Positions 39,951 to 49,812 of a stretch of 64,000 nt of DNA are shown here, piece after piece; positions within the stretch are counted from its first letter, which is position 1, and each line of letters begins with the position of its first letter. The stretch spans positions 434,001 to 498,000 of the forward strand of contig NZ_JAUAMC010000002.1 of NCBI RefSeq assembly GCF_031010195.1, written 5' to 3'. The notes below the pieces were generated by a model. The model worked only from the letters and a program-made list of their open reading frames with translations. It had not been told where the DNA came from and made no database searches. This DNA comes from Halomonas sp. SpR8 (GTDB lineage: Bacteria; Pseudomonadota; Gammaproteobacteria; Pseudomonadales; Halomonadaceae). The translations under genes were made by a program, and so were the position numbers.

Positions 39951-40852
39951 TCATTTTCCTCTTGAGTGGCGTTTGCGGCGGCTGGCTGGTTGGCTCTCTT
40001 GGCGAGGCGTTCCAACACTTTTGAGGCGGCCACGAAGCCAAAGGTGCCGGTCAAGAAGGTCGCTGCGCCAAAGCCGGAAGCGCAGTCCAATCTCGTGGCG
40101 TCCCCGCTGCCGGGCTTTTGTAGACACACTTCACCGTCGGCGCCGGGATAGATCAACTGCTCGTCGGAGTAAACGCACTCTACCGAGAAGCGCCGTTTGG
40201 GGTTGCGGGAAAAGCCGTAATCCCGGCGCAGCCGCGAGCGTACCTTGGATAACAGCGGGTCGTGCTCAGTGCGCGTCAAATCAGCGACTTGAATACGCGT
40301 GGGATCAGTCTGCCCACCCGCCGCACCGGTCACGGTAATGGGGATTTTGCGCCGCTTGCACCAGGCAATCAGCGCGGCCTTGGCAATCACGCTATCGATG
40401 GCATCCACCACGTGGTCGGCGTCATCGGGAATCCGCTCGGCCAGATTGGTAGGTGTGACAAAGGCAGTATCGGCGAAGATCTCGATTTCGGGGGCAATCA
40501 AGCGGCAGCGCTCGGCCAGCACTTCAACTTTGGGCTGGCCAATGGTGCCATCCAGCGCGTGGAGCTGGCGGTTGACGTTGGAAACACAGACGTCGTCCAG
40601 ATCGATCAGCGTCAGCTTGCCAATACCCGAGCGCGCCAGTGCCTCTACTGTCCAACTGCCTACACCGCCAACGCCAACCACTACCACGTGAGCGTGACGA
40701 AACGCCTCGGCAGCGCGCTGACCATAAAGGCGACGAATTCCGCCAAAGCGGAAGTCATAGTCTGTAGAAGCTGAGCCACTTGAAGCGGAGTCTGCGGCGA
40801 CAGTAGCTAACTCGTTCGATGACACAATAGAGGACATTGCAGACTCACTCAT
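39947..40852 (-). CDS. tcdA: tRNA threonylcarbamoyladenosine dehydratase
   Basis: TcdA uses ATP to dehydrate t6A37 of tRNA to the cyclic ct6A form. It belongs to the E1-like family. The 301-residue protein has FGGIRRLYGQRAAEAF, the nucleotide loop VVGVGGVGSWTVEALARSG, DLDDVCVSNVNRQ, VVDAIDSVIAK and the C-terminal FVAASKVLERLAKR. The first 25-30 residues are low-complexity Ser/Ala, and a start at the second Met (40837) is possible. It overlaps truC at its 5' end by four bases and DUF1653 at its 3' end by four. Confidence 0.94.
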   Translation of the reverse strand: MSESAMSSIVSSNELATVAADSASSGSASTDYDFRFGGIRRLYGQRAAEAFRHAHVVVVGVGGVGSWTVEALARSGIGKLTLIDLDDVCVSNVNRQLHALDGTIGQPKVEVLAERCRLIAPEIEIFADTAFVTPTNLAERIPDDADHVVDAIDSVIAKAALIAWCKRRKIPITVTGAAGGQTDPTRIQVADLTRTEHDPLLSKVRSRLRRDYGFSRNPKRRFSVECVYSDEQLIYPGADGEVCLQKPGSGDATRLDCASGFGAATFLTGTFGFVAASKVLERLAKRANQPAAANATQEENE

Positions 40853-41622
40853 AGCACTTGAAGGGCTGAAGGCTTGGTGTGGGGTGGCGTGCGCAGACTA
40901 TCCAGCGGCAAGTGCCCCGCCCAGCCAAGGTGATTAAACAGCGCGATCATGGTGTCATCCAGGGCGCAGCTTAATTGTACCCGCTTGTCGAACAGCGGAT
41001 GGTCAAAGGCCAAATAGGTGGCCGCCAGCAGTAACCGTGGCGCCCCCAGCTGTTCGGCAAAAAAGCGGTTGTGGACACTCTTACCGTGCTTGGCATCGCC
41101 AATAATCGGATAGCCCCGCCGTGACAGATGGCGACGAATCTGGTGGCGTCGACCGGTCAACGGCCGCGCTTCGACCAGCGAATAACGCGCCACCGGGTAG
41201 CGGTCGACCTGCACCGGTAGCTCGACGCTATCCAGACGGCGAATATCGGTCATCGCGGGCATGGCAGGCATCTCCGCCTTGGGTCGCGTGCCATCCTCTT
41301 CCCGCAGCGGGTAGTCCAAACGTTCACTCTCCGGCGCTTTACCGCGCACCACCGCCAGGTAGCGCTTCTCCACCTGACGCTCGCTAAAGGCGTCGCTGAG
41401 TAAGCCTGCTACTGCTGAAGAGAGGGCAAACACCATAACGCCGGACGTGGGCCGATCCAGCCGGTGAACAGGATAGACCCGCTTGCCAATCTGGTCGCGT
41501 AGGCGCTGGAGCAGGAACTCGGTTTCGCCACGCGCCAACGCAGAGCGGTGCACCAATAGCCCTGACGGCTTGTGCACTGCAACTAAATGCTCATCCTGAT
41601 AAAGGATATTGAGTGGCGTCAT
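40849..41622 (-). CDS. truC: tRNA pseudouridine(65) synthase TruC
   Basis: TruC isomerises U65 in tRNA. The 257-residue RluA-family protein has the opening ILYQDEHLVAVHKPSGLLVH, the catalytic Asp in VYPVHRLDRPTSGVM, and GRRHQIRRHLSRRGYPIIGD. The absence of an N-terminal S4 domain and the length indicate TruC rather than RluC or RluD. It is the first of four same-strand genes, truC-tcdA-DUF1653-recQ-like, all close or overlapping. Confidence 0.9.
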   Translation of the reverse strand: MTPLNILYQDEHLVAVHKPSGLLVHRSALARGETEFLLQRLRDQIGKRVYPVHRLDRPTSGVMVFALSSAVAGLLSDAFSERQVEKRYLAVVRGKAPESERLDYPLREEDGTRPKAEMPAMPAMTDIRRLDSVELPVQVDRYPVARYSLVEARPLTGRRHQIRRHLSRRGYPIIGDAKHGKSVHNRFFAEQLGAPRLLLAATYLAFDHPLFDKRVQLSCALDDTMIALFNHLGWAGHLPLDSLRTPPHTKPSALQVL

Positions 41623-41721
41623 AGTGCTCCCAGGTAAAAGCTGGCGACAAAACAGGTCACTATTGTCGCGGCTGGGCAGCCAGATGTCATCCGCACAATA
41701 CGCTATTCTCCCCAGCGTTCG

Positions 41722-42684
41722 CTAAGAAGGTGTGCGATCAGCAGTTGACATTGCCGGAGTAGGAGAAAGCGGCAATTGCCCAGTAGGAATATGCTCCTTG
41801 ATAAACGCCAAGAACGCCTGAGTCGCTCGCGGTAGGGTGCGTTTAGCCAGGGTTTGGACTTCGATAAAACGCGAGTCCATGCCCTGGTCGCGGATAGGAA
41901 TAGCGACCACACGCTGCTGCTGAATGCGGTAACGGACGGAAATCTCACCGGCAAGCGCCACTCCTCCCCCCAGCATGGCGAAATTGATCAGCGATTCGGT
42001 GTAATCGCTGCTAAAAATAGATTCAAATGCCAGGTTTTGGCGGCTACAGCAAATATCAAACAGCTGACGCAGCGTTGTCTCTGGTGAAGGTAACGCCAAC
42101 GGGTAACGCTGTAACTGCGCTAGTGAAATAGACTGCTTAGTGGCTAACTCATGGTGAGTAGCGACCAGCGCCATGATCGGTGCGGGCTGCCTAAGCGCGA
42201 CATTGATATCGGCTTCTGGCTTGAGGCTGAAGGTGATGCCTATATCTGCTTCCCCCTCTCGCACATGGCGCGTCGCTTCCGCAGGCGGCCCCACCGTCAA
42301 ATGGAAATGAATACCGCTATAGCGCTCGCGAAAGGCCGCGATTGCTGCAGGTAAGAAGTCCACCGCGAAGCCTTCAGAACTGGCGAGACGCACCTTTCCC
42401 CGCTGTAAACCTCGCAATGCCAGCATTTCACTGCCAACCCGGTCGGCTTCAAGCTGCATATGCCGAGCATGCACCGCCAGCAGCTCGCCCGCGGCACTGG
42501 GCACCATGCCTCTCGCGCGCCGCTCAAACAGCAGCGTATCTAATTCGCTCTCCAGCCGTGCAATTTGTCGACTGATCGCCGACGGCGCCACATTAAGCTT
42601 CCCCGAGGCTTCGCTGATGGAGCCACAGCGCACCACTTCTAAAAAATAGCGTAGCGCCGTTTCTTGCAGCACCCGTGGGTTCAT
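41722..42684 (-). CDS. LysR-family transcriptional regulator of the adjacent ABC operon
   Basis: The 320-residue protein (start at 42684, MNPRVLQETALRYF, with GGGGGA five bases upstream) has the LysR winged helix-turn-helix, SISEASGKLNVAPSAISRQIARLE, in the first 60 residues and a periplasmic-binding-like effector domain after it. The family resembles regulators of peptide or amino acid transport. It is divergent from the ABC operon starting at 42879. The 194-base gap holds two T-N11-A sites, which strongly suggests that it regulates that operon. The effector is unknown. The frame extends to 42753 but lacks a ribosome-binding site there. Confidence 0.87.
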   Translation of the reverse strand: MNPRVLQETALRYFLEVVRCGSISEASGKLNVAPSAISRQIARLESELDTLLFERRARGMVPSAAGELLAVHARHMQLEADRVGSEMLALRGLQRGKVRLASSEGFAVDFLPAAIAAFRERYSGIHFHLTVGPPAEATRHVREGEADIGITFSLKPEADINVALRQPAPIMALVATHHELATKQSISLAQLQRYPLALPSPETTLRQLFDICCSRQNLAFESIFSSDYTESLINFAMLGGGVALAGEISVRYRIQQQRVVAIPIRDQGMDSRFIEVQTLAKRTLPRATQAFLAFIKEHIPTGQLPLSPTPAMSTADRTPS

Positions 42685-42706
42685 CGTATCCCCCTTCGCC
42701 GTAAGG

Positions 42707-42752
42707 ATTGCCAAAACGGCAATGATAAATTCTAAACATTGCACTGGTGGCA
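42707..42752. promoter_or_regulatory. Two LysR-type T-N11-A operator sites
   Basis: ATTGCC-AAAAC-GGCAAT (42707-42723) is a perfect dyad containing TGCC-N5-GGCA, the LysR T-N11-A form. TGCACTGGTGGCA (42740-42752) is a weaker copy with the same 13-base frame. Their centres are about 31 bases apart, close to three helical turns, as expected for recognition and activation sites. They lie just upstream of the regulator gene and about 125-170 bases before the ABC operon. Confidence 0.6.
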
Positions 42753-42878
42753 TACCTAATCAATAGCTTAGTTTTAATTCAAGGCGGCTCATTGAACAGC
42801 ACTCTCATTTAACAATAAAAGCCCCGCTGGTACGCCAAACGCTCATAACCTTTCTCTATTAAAAAAACGAGGTATGGC

Positions 42879-44396
42879 ATGCAATCATCTAGAACTCTCT
42901 ACTGCGCTACGTCCCTTGCTTTACTCAGCATTGCGACACCCGCATTAGCCGGTAAGGCCAACGACACGCTGGTCTATGCGTCTGACAGCGAACCCGAGAA
43001 CGTTAGTCCCTACCATAACAATCTGCGTGAAGGCGTTATTCTCGCCCATCTGGCCTGGGACACGCTGATCTATCGCAACCCTGAAACCAACGAGTATGAA
43101 CCCCGTCTGGCGACAGAGTGGGAGTGGGTCGATAACTCGACCTTGGATCTGGTACTTCGTGAAGGCGTCACCTTTCACAACGGCGAAGCATTCAGCGCCG
43201 ACGACGTCGTTTTCACCTTCAACTATGCGGTATCACCTGAGTCACGGGTGGTAACACGCCAGAATGTGGACTGGATAGAGAGCGTTGAGAAGCTTGATGA
43301 GTACCAGGTTCGCATTCATCTGAAGGAGCCTTTCCCCGCCGCCCTTGAGTATCTTTCTGGCCCGATGCCGATTTATCCCGATGAGTATTTTCAGGAGGTG
43401 GGTATCGAGGGCTTTAGCCGTGAGCCAGTGGGCACTGGCCCTTATCGGATTACCAATGTCCGCCCTGGTGATGGCGTAAGCTTAACGCGCTTTGATGACT
43501 ATTTTACCGATAGCCCGATTGGCCGACCGGAGATCGCCAATATTGAGTTCAAGGCGATTGCCGATGCGGACTCTCGTATGGCGCAATTGATGTCGGGACA
43601 AGTGGATTGGATTTGGCGTGTACCGTCGGATCAAGCGGAGTCGTTAGGCAGTATGCCCCAGCTTAGCGTGCTCGGCGGTGAAACCATGCGCGTAGGCTAT
43701 ATCGGCCTGGACTCGGCAACCCGAGAAGATTCGCCGTTACATGATATTCGCGTACGCCAAGCTATTAACCATGCCATGAACCGGGAAGGCCTCGCGAACG
43801 ACCTGGTACGTGGCGGCAGTCAACCGCTCTATGCGCCCTGCTTTCCCACTCAGTTCGGCTGTGAAACACAAAACGTCATTGAGTATGAGTATGACCCCGA
43901 AAAAGCACGCGAACTGCTCGCTGAAGCAGGTTACGCCGATGGCTTTGATATCGACCTTCATGCCTACCGTGAACGGGATTACGCCGAAGCCATGATTGGC
44001 GATCTACGTGCAGTAGGTATCAATGCCAACCTGCGCTTTATGACCTCCCCCGCGTTGCTGGAGCTTCAGCGCAACGGACAAACCGATATGTCGTTCAAAG
44101 CCTGGGGCTCTTTCTCTATAAACGATGTCTCGGCCTTCGTCAGCGTCTACTTCACAGGCGGTATTGACGATCTCTGGCAGGATACCCAGGTGCAGGAGTG
44201 GCTACAGACCGCCGATACCTCGGTTGATCCTGATGTGCGCTTAGAGCACTACCAAAAAGCGTTCGCCCGCATCTCCGAGCAAGCGTATTGGGCGCCGCTA
44301 TTCTCCTACTCCACCTATTACGCCCACACCGCTGATCTTGAGTTCACCGCTTACCCCGACGAACTACCGCGCTTTTACGAGGCAAGCTGGAAGTAA
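42879..44396 (+). CDS. Dipeptide-type ABC transporter substrate-binding protein
   Basis: This is a cluster C (SBP family 5) periplasmic binding protein of 505 residues. The signal peptide ends near TPALA (about residue 24). Family signatures are LVYASDSEPENVSPYH, ATEWEWVDNSTLDLVLREGVTFHNGE, FSADDVVFTF and EPVGTGPYRI. It has no lipobox, so it is soluble in the periplasm. GAGG lies six bases before the ATG. A Cys pair (C-x5-C near PCFPTQFGC) is present. The ligand cannot be read from the sequence; a peptide-like compound is likely given the two downstream M20 hydrolases. Confidence 0.9.
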   Translation: MQSSRTLYCATSLALLSIATPALAGKANDTLVYASDSEPENVSPYHNNLREGVILAHLAWDTLIYRNPETNEYEPRLATEWEWVDNSTLDLVLREGVTFHNGEAFSADDVVFTFNYAVSPESRVVTRQNVDWIESVEKLDEYQVRIHLKEPFPAALEYLSGPMPIYPDEYFQEVGIEGFSREPVGTGPYRITNVRPGDGVSLTRFDDYFTDSPIGRPEIANIEFKAIADADSRMAQLMSGQVDWIWRVPSDQAESLGSMPQLSVLGGETMRVGYIGLDSATREDSPLHDIRVRQAINHAMNREGLANDLVRGGSQPLYAPCFPTQFGCETQNVIEYEYDPEKARELLAEAGYADGFDIDLHAYRERDYAEAMIGDLRAVGINANLRFMTSPALLELQRNGQTDMSFKAWGSFSINDVSAFVSVYFTGGIDDLWQDTQVQEWLQTADTSVDPDVRLEHYQKAFARISEQAYWAPLFSYSTYYAHTADLEFTAYPDELPRFYEASWK

Positions 44397-44420
44397 CGGC
44401 GTGACGTTTGAACTATCGGC

Positions 44421-44442
44421 AGCCGTGGCACTTCCCACGGCT
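44421..44442 (+). other. Intercistronic hairpin after the binding-protein gene
   Basis: AGCCGTGG pairs with CCACGGCT across a six-base loop in the 72-bp gap between the binding protein and permease genes. There is no T-run, so it more likely stabilises the upstream mRNA end or attenuates, giving more binding protein than membrane subunits. Confidence 0.6.
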
Positions 44443-44468
44443 AGCCTTCCATAGCGAGGGGATGCTTT

Positions 44469-45386
44469 ATGTGGGCATTTGTTTTCAAGCGCACGCTAAT
44501 AGCGCTTAGCGTCGCTCTGACTATTTCGGTTCTCTGCTTTAGTCTGCTGCAGCTCTCGGGTGACTTGGCGCTCTCCATTGGCGGCCCCGAGGCCACCGCC
44601 GAACAGGTAGAACAAATCCGCGTTGATTACGGCCTGGACCGCCCAGTGGTTGAGCAATTTTTCAACTGGCTATGGGGAGCGATGCAGCTCGACTTCGGAC
44701 GCTCTTATTACTATCAAAGTGACGTGATGGATATGGTTATCGAGCGCCTGCCCGTGACCATGACCCTGGGCGTGATGGCGCTCGCTATCGCGCTGGGCGT
44801 CTCCATTCCCCTAGGTGTGGTGGCTGCCCTCAGGCGGGGCAGTTGGATAGACCGTATGGCCATGGCGATTGCGGTGACCGGTCAGGCAATGCCCAACTTC
44901 TGGTTTGGCTTAACGCTGATCATCGTGTTTGCCGTCAAACTGCAGTGGTTTCCTGCTGCAGGCAGCGATAGCTGGCAAGGCTTTGTACTGCCCGCTGTTG
45001 CGCTGGGCTATTACGCCACCCCCGCAATGATGCGCCTGACCCGCAGCGGCATGCTGGAAGTGCTGGAAGCAGATTACATCCGCACAGCGCGGGCCAAAGG
45101 GCTGCGCACGGGGACGGTTATCTTCAAACATGCATTACGCAATGCGGTTATTCCGGTAGTCGCGCTGGCTGCCGTAGAGCTGGGATTCATGCTCGGCGGC
45201 TCGGTAGTCATCGAAACCGTGTTTTCGCTACGTGGGCTAGGGCAGCTGGCGTGGAACGCTATTTCCCGCAACGACTACCCGGTCGTTCAGGCCATCGTAC
45301 TGATAATTGCGCTGTTTTATATCGTGCTGACGCTGCTTGCCGACATTCTCAACGCAGTCCTCGACCCACGCCTGCGCGCACGCTAA
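44469..45386 (+). CDS. ABC transporter permease, DppB type
   Basis: The 305-residue membrane protein has six predicted helices. The DppB/OppB EAA loop is EADYIRTARAKGLRTGTVIFKH, then the conserved ALRNAVIPV and the final VVIETVFSLRGLGQLAWNAI. The N-terminal RVDYGLDRPVVEQFFNWL and LDFGRSY are usual for this half of the channel. A GAGGGG precedes the ATG. It pairs with the next gene product. Confidence 0.95.
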   Translation: MWAFVFKRTLIALSVALTISVLCFSLLQLSGDLALSIGGPEATAEQVEQIRVDYGLDRPVVEQFFNWLWGAMQLDFGRSYYYQSDVMDMVIERLPVTMTLGVMALAIALGVSIPLGVVAALRRGSWIDRMAMAIAVTGQAMPNFWFGLTLIIVFAVKLQWFPAAGSDSWQGFVLPAVALGYYATPAMMRLTRSGMLEVLEADYIRTARAKGLRTGTVIFKHALRNAVIPVVALAAVELGFMLGGSVVIETVFSLRGLGQLAWNAISRNDYPVVQAIVLIIALFYIVLTLLADILNAVLDPRLRAR

Positions 45387-45397
45387 CGGAGAACACC

Positions 45398-46309
45398 ATG
45401 GCACACACCCTTTCCCCACCGGCTGCCGCTGTGCAAAACGAATTACCCGCGACACTGCCAGCGCGCCTACTGCAAAACACGCTTAATAACCGCAGCCTAA
45501 CCATCGGATTATTGATTATTGTTTCATTAGGTGTGGTGGCGCTTCTGGCACCGTGGCTTGCGCCCCATGATCCCTATCTCCAGAACACCGCCAACCGTAT
45601 GGTGCCGCCTATTTGGCACGAAACCGGTAGCTGGACGCATCCTTTAGGCACCGACCGGCTCGGCCGTGACTACCTGAGCCGGCTTATCTTTGGTGCGCGT
45701 ATTTCGCTATTCATAGGGCTGGTAGTGGCGCTGATTTCCGGGTTGATTGGCACCACCCTCGGGGTCTTGGCGGGCTACTTTGGCGGTCGCGTTGATGCGG
45801 TGGTGAGTTACCTGCTGACCACGCGCCTGGCTATGCCGGTGGTGTTAGTGGCCCTGGCCATGGCTTCGTTGATTGGCGGGTCAATGCTCACCGTCACTCT
45901 ATTGTTAGGGCTACTACTCTGGGATCGCTTCGCCGTCGTTGCCCGCTCAGCCACTCAACAGTTGCGCGATGCCGAGTATGTGCAAGCCGCCCAGGCACTG
46001 GGCTGCCCCCTGCACTACATTCTGCTGCGCGAAGTGCTTCCTAACATTGCAGGCGCGTTGATTGTCGTCGCCACCCTTGAGGTTGCCAACGCCATTTTGC
46101 TCGAAGCAACGCTGTCATTTCTAGGCATGGGTGTGCAGCCACCCTCGCCCTCCTGGGGGCTGATGATCGCCGAAGGCAAAGCCTATATGTTCTTTCAGCC
46201 CTGGGTGATCACGATCCCCGGCGCCGCACTATTTATTCTGGTGCTGGCGATTAATTTGCTGGGTGATGGACTGCGCGATCTCAGCGCACCGGGAGGTCGC
46301 AATGAGTAA
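45398..46309 (+). CDS. ABC transporter permease, DppC type
   Basis: The start at 45398 (MAHTLSPP, 303 residues) follows GGAG by seven bases; the frame opens earlier inside the preceding gene but has no signal there. The DppC/OppC signature HPLGTDRLGRDYLSRLIFGA is present, as are the EAA loop EYVQAAQALGCPLHYILLRE and the end ATLSFLGMGVQPPSPSWGLM. It has six predicted helices. The stop overlaps the next ATPase gene by eight bases. Confidence 0.95.
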   Translation: MAHTLSPPAAAVQNELPATLPARLLQNTLNNRSLTIGLLIIVSLGVVALLAPWLAPHDPYLQNTANRMVPPIWHETGSWTHPLGTDRLGRDYLSRLIFGARISLFIGLVVALISGLIGTTLGVLAGYFGGRVDAVVSYLLTTRLAMPVVLVALAMASLIGGSMLTVTLLLGLLLWDRFAVVARSATQQLRDAEYVQAAQALGCPLHYILLREVLPNIAGALIVVATLEVANAILLEATLSFLGMGVQPPSPSWGLMIAEGKAYMFFQPWVITIPGAALFILVLAINLLGDGLRDLSAPGGRNE

Positions 46310-47351
46310 TCTATCGACCGCTGAGCGTTCAGCGGCGCCAACCTCGCCTCTGCTGACGGTTAAACAGCTACGCGTCGACTTGCCCGTGGCCAAGGGCACC
46401 CTTCACGCGGTGCGGGGTATCGACTTTCACGTTGAACGTGGAGAAATGCTCTGTCTTGTCGGTGAGTCAGGCTGTGGTAAATCCATGACCTCACTGGCAC
46501 TAATGGGCCTGCTGCCGGGCAAAGCGCAGATAAACGCCGATTGCCTCAACTTTGACGGTGTCAATCTGCTAACGGTGTCTGAGCGCGAGCGGAGCAATTT
46601 ACGCGGCGCACGCATGGCGATGATTTTTCAGGAACCCATGACCGCACTCAACCCCGCCTATACCCTGGGCAATCAGCTCTGCGAAGCCCTGCTTCGTCAT
46701 CAGCGGGTGTCACGTAAAGCAGCTCATGACCGCGCCCTCTACTTGCTTGAACGAGTCGGCATTAGCGCTGCAGAAGAGCGCATGCGGCAATATCCTCACC
46801 AGCTTTCGGGCGGGCTGCGCCAGCGGGTGATGATCGCCATGGCACTAATGTGTGAGCCCGACTTGATCATCGCCGATGAACCCACAACGGCATTGGATGT
46901 GACGATTCAGGCACAAATTCTGCACCTGCTGCGCGACTTACAGCAGGAGTTTGGCACGGCGATCATTTTCATCACCCACGACTTGGGTGTCGTTGCGCGT
47001 ATCGCCGACCGGGTCGCCGTGATGTATGCCGGCGAAGTGATTGAAACCGCCTCTGCCCAAGCGCTCTTTAACGCCCCCAGCCACCCCTATACCCAGGGGT
47101 TACTGCGCTGCATACCAACCCCCGGCAAAACGCTGCCGGGCAGCCGTTTGCAAGCCATCCCAGGGGTGGTACCCAGCCTGATAGATAAGGTCGAGGGCTG
47201 CGCCTTCTGTAACCGCTGCGACCAAGCGGATGAGCGTTGTTACTCCACACCACCGTTGCAAACCGTCGCAGAGGGACACCTATCGCGCTGCCACTTTGCC
47301 CATCAGCTCGCAAATCCTGCGAATCTAAACGCTCAGGAGGTAACGCTATGA
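46302..47351 (+). CDS. ABC transporter ATP-binding protein, DppD type
   Basis: The 349-residue ATPase has Walker A GESGCGKS, the signature LSGGLRQRV (Gly-Leu in place of the usual Gly-Gln), Walker [13 protein letters not shown] and the switch His in FITHDLG. The C-terminus has the oligopeptide/dipeptide domain with a Cys cluster ([18 protein letters not shown]), known to hold an Fe-S cluster in some homologues. The start at 46302 follows GGGAGG by five bases; the longer frame from 46263 lies within the permease gene. It overlaps the next gene by four bases. Confidence 0.94.
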   Translation: MSNLSTAERSAAPTSPLLTVKQLRVDLPVAKGTLHAVRGIDFHVERGEMLCLVGESGCGKSMTSLALMGLLPGKAQINADCLNFDGVNLLTVSERERSNLRGARMAMIFQEPMTALNPAYTLGNQLCEALLRHQRVSRKAAHDRALYLLERVGISAAEERMRQYPHQLSGGLRQRVMIAMALMCEPDLIIADEPTTALDVTIQAQILHLLRDLQQEFGTAIIFITHDLGVVARIADRVAVMYAGEVIETASAQALFNAPSHPYTQGLLRCIPTPGKTLPGSRLQAIPGVVPSLIDKVEGCAFCNRCDQADERCYSTPPLQTVAEGHLSRCHFAHQLANPANLNAQEVTL

Positions 47352-48352
47352 GCAGTGCCGCAAATCCTCGTGACCCGCTTGCTCTGGAACTCTGCTCGCT
47401 CTCCAAAACATTCAAACTGGGCGGCGGCATGCTGCATAAAAGCCAAACCTTAAAAGCCGTCAACGATGTCTCGCTGCGCGTTCCCCGCGGCCAGGTCATG
47501 GGGCTGGTGGGCGAATCGGGCTGCGGTAAAAGTACCTTAGCAAAAATGCTGCTGGGGCTGACGAAACCAAGCAGTGGCGACGTGTTGATCAACGGCAAAG
47601 CGATTGTTAACGCTAACCAAAAAGCGCTGGCCCGCCATATTCAGCCGATCTTCCAAGACCCTTACTCGTCGCTTAACCCCCGCCAGCGGATTGCCCAAAT
47701 CGTCGGCTTACCACTGCGCATCCATGCCATTGGCACTCCCAAGGAGCAGGCCTTAAAGGTCGAGGAGATGCTCGACATGGTCGGACTGCCCAAACGCGCC
47801 GCCCAGCAATACCCTGGACAAATGTCCGGTGGGCAGCGCCAGCGGGTGGCGATTGCCCGGGCGCTGATTATGCGCCCAGACTTGGTGATTTGTGATGAGC
47901 CCACCTCAGCGCTGGATGTATCGGTTCAGGCCCAGATCCTCAACCTTCTGCTCGATCTGAAAGATGAATTTGGCCTTACCTACCTGTTTATTAGTCACGA
48001 TCTCGCCGTGGTGGAACATCTCGCGGATCGGCTCGCGGTGATGTATCTGGGGCGAATTGTGGAAGAGGGCACCCGCGAGCAAATATTTAACGCCCCACGC
48101 CACCCTTATACCCAAGCGCTGCTAGCTTCCGCGCTTACCCCAGAACCTGGCTTGGGCGTGCCCGATATCGGCCTTGGGGCGGGACAGCCCGACCCTACGC
48201 AGCCCCCTTCCGGCTGTGCTTTTCACCCTCGATGCCCAGTCGCAAAGCCGCAATGTTCACAGCAGTCACCAGCGCTTAGCGCTATTGCTCAGGGTGCTAC
48301 TCAGGCTACTCATCAGAGCAGCCAGGCCCGTGTCGCCTGCCACTTTGCCTAA
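47348..48352 (+). CDS. ABC transporter ATP-binding protein, DppF type
   Basis: The 334-residue ATPase has Walker A GESGCGKS, the signature MSGGQRQRVAIA and Walker B LVICDEPTSALD. Its Cys-containing C-terminal oligopeptide domain reads GCAFHPRCPVAKPQC, ending VACHFA. The start at 47348 overlaps the previous stop in an ATGA and follows GGAGG. It completes the heterodimeric ATPase of the importer. Confidence 0.94.
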   Translation: MSSAANPRDPLALELCSLSKTFKLGGGMLHKSQTLKAVNDVSLRVPRGQVMGLVGESGCGKSTLAKMLLGLTKPSSGDVLINGKAIVNANQKALARHIQPIFQDPYSSLNPRQRIAQIVGLPLRIHAIGTPKEQALKVEEMLDMVGLPKRAAQQYPGQMSGGQRQRVAIARALIMRPDLVICDEPTSALDVSVQAQILNLLLDLKDEFGLTYLFISHDLAVVEHLADRLAVMYLGRIVEEGTREQIFNAPRHPYTQALLASALTPEPGLGVPDIGLGAGQPDPTQPPSGCAFHPRCPVAKPQCSQQSPALSAIAQGATQATHQSSQARVACHFA

Positions 48353-48390
48353 GCACGCTTAATCAATGCCTAACATTTAAAGGAACGCTT

Positions 48391-49812
48391 ATGTCGCGCC
48401 AACACGCCTTAGACAATGCCAAAGTCTATTTTGAGAGTGGCGAGTTTTATACTCAGCTTGCCCCGCGCATCGCCATCCGCAGTGAAAGCCAGGAATCCAA
48501 TAGGCTGGAGGAACTGCACCGTTACCTGACTGAACAGATTATTCCAGACATTGAGCAGCTCGGTTTTAGCTGGGAAATCGTCGATAACCCCGTGGCAGGT
48601 TTTGGGCCCTTTCTAATCGCGGAAAGAATTGAGCCACAGGCCGCCTTCAGCGTATTAACCTACGGCCATGGCGATGTGATACGCGGCTACGATGATCAGT
48701 GGGCAGACGGGCTGTCGCCCTGGCAGATCACCCAGCGAGGGGATCGTTGGTATGGGCGCGGCACCGCTGATAACAAAGGCCAACACACCATCAATTTAGC
48801 CGCGCTGAGCTGTGTGCTGAAAGCCAGCAACGGGCGCCTGGGCTATAACGTCAAGCTGGTGCTGGAGATGGGCGAGGAAACCGGCTCACCGGGGCTAAAA
48901 GAGGTTTGCCACCGCTATCGCGAGCGTTTGGCTGCGGATGTGTTTATTGGCTCTGACGGGCCCCGCCTGGACGCCGAATCGCCAACGCTATTTTTAGGCT
49001 CACGAGGCTCGTTCAACTTTGATCTCAAATTGCAGGCCCGAGAAGGTGCCCACCACTCGGGCAACTGGGGTGGGGTATTAAAAAACCCGGCCGTGCGGTT
49101 AACCAATGCGATCGCTACGTTGGTAGACGCCGACGGTGTGATTCAAATTCAAGGGTTACGGCCAGAGCCTATTCCTGACGCCGTGCGCAGTGCCCTTGCC
49201 TCACTCAAAGTAGGCGTCGGCGACAATGCACCAACGATTGATACGGACTGGGGTGAGCCAGGGTTATCCCCCGCTGAGCGGCTGTTTGGCTGGAACACCC
49301 TAGAAGTGCTCGCCATGAAGGCAGGGAACCCTGATGCCCCCGCCAATGCGATTCCGCCCCACGCCTACGCCCACTGCCAGTTGCGTTATGTAGTGGGGAG
49401 CGACCAGGATAACTTTCTAGCCCATTTACGCCACCACCTGGATCAACATGGCTTTAGCGATATCGAAGTCAGCGCGGCACGTATGTCGCAGATGGCTGCT
49501 ACACGCCTTGATCCAGAAGACCCGTGGGTGAGCTGGGCATTATCCTCAATGCAGCTATCGACAAATAAAATTCCCACGCTACTGCCTAACTTAGGTGGCT
49601 CGTTGCCCAACGATGTATTTGCCGAGACGCTTGGCTTGCCCACACTATGGGTTCCCCACTCTTACCCCTCCTGTTCGCAACACGCCCCCGATGAACACCT
49701 GTTAGGTAGTATTGCCTCAGAAGCGCTTATATTGATGGCGGGGCTATTCTGGGATTTGAGTGCTCAGGGTGCAGTGATTCATAAGGAGCGAGCGTCATGC
49801 AAGAGCCACTAA
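48391..49812 (+). CDS. M20-family metallopeptidase 1
   Basis: The 473-residue protein is a di-zinc peptidase of the M20 family. The metal motifs are TYGHGDVI (first His), GRGTADNKGQH (bridging Asp) and EMGEETGSPG (catalytic Glu and metal Glu), with a final metal His near SCSQHAPDEH. A lid domain of about 110 residues is inserted between GSRGSFNFDLKLQ and the C-terminal half. There is no signal peptide, so it acts in the cytoplasm on imported substrate. AAAGGAA precedes the ATG, 38 bases after the ATPase gene. It overlaps the next M20 gene by 16 bases. Confidence 0.88.
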   Translation: MSRQHALDNAKVYFESGEFYTQLAPRIAIRSESQESNRLEELHRYLTEQIIPDIEQLGFSWEIVDNPVAGFGPFLIAERIEPQAAFSVLTYGHGDVIRGYDDQWADGLSPWQITQRGDRWYGRGTADNKGQHTINLAALSCVLKASNGRLGYNVKLVLEMGEETGSPGLKEVCHRYRERLAADVFIGSDGPRLDAESPTLFLGSRGSFNFDLKLQAREGAHHSGNWGGVLKNPAVRLTNAIATLVDADGVIQIQGLRPEPIPDAVRSALASLKVGVGDNAPTIDTDWGEPGLSPAERLFGWNTLEVLAMKAGNPDAPANAIPPHAYAHCQLRYVVGSDQDNFLAHLRHHLDQHGFSDIEVSAARMSQMAATRLDPEDPWVSWALSSMQLSTNKIPTLLPNLGGSLPNDVFAETLGLPTLWVPHSYPSCSQHAPDEHLLGSIASEALILMAGLFWDLSAQGAVIHKERASCKSH

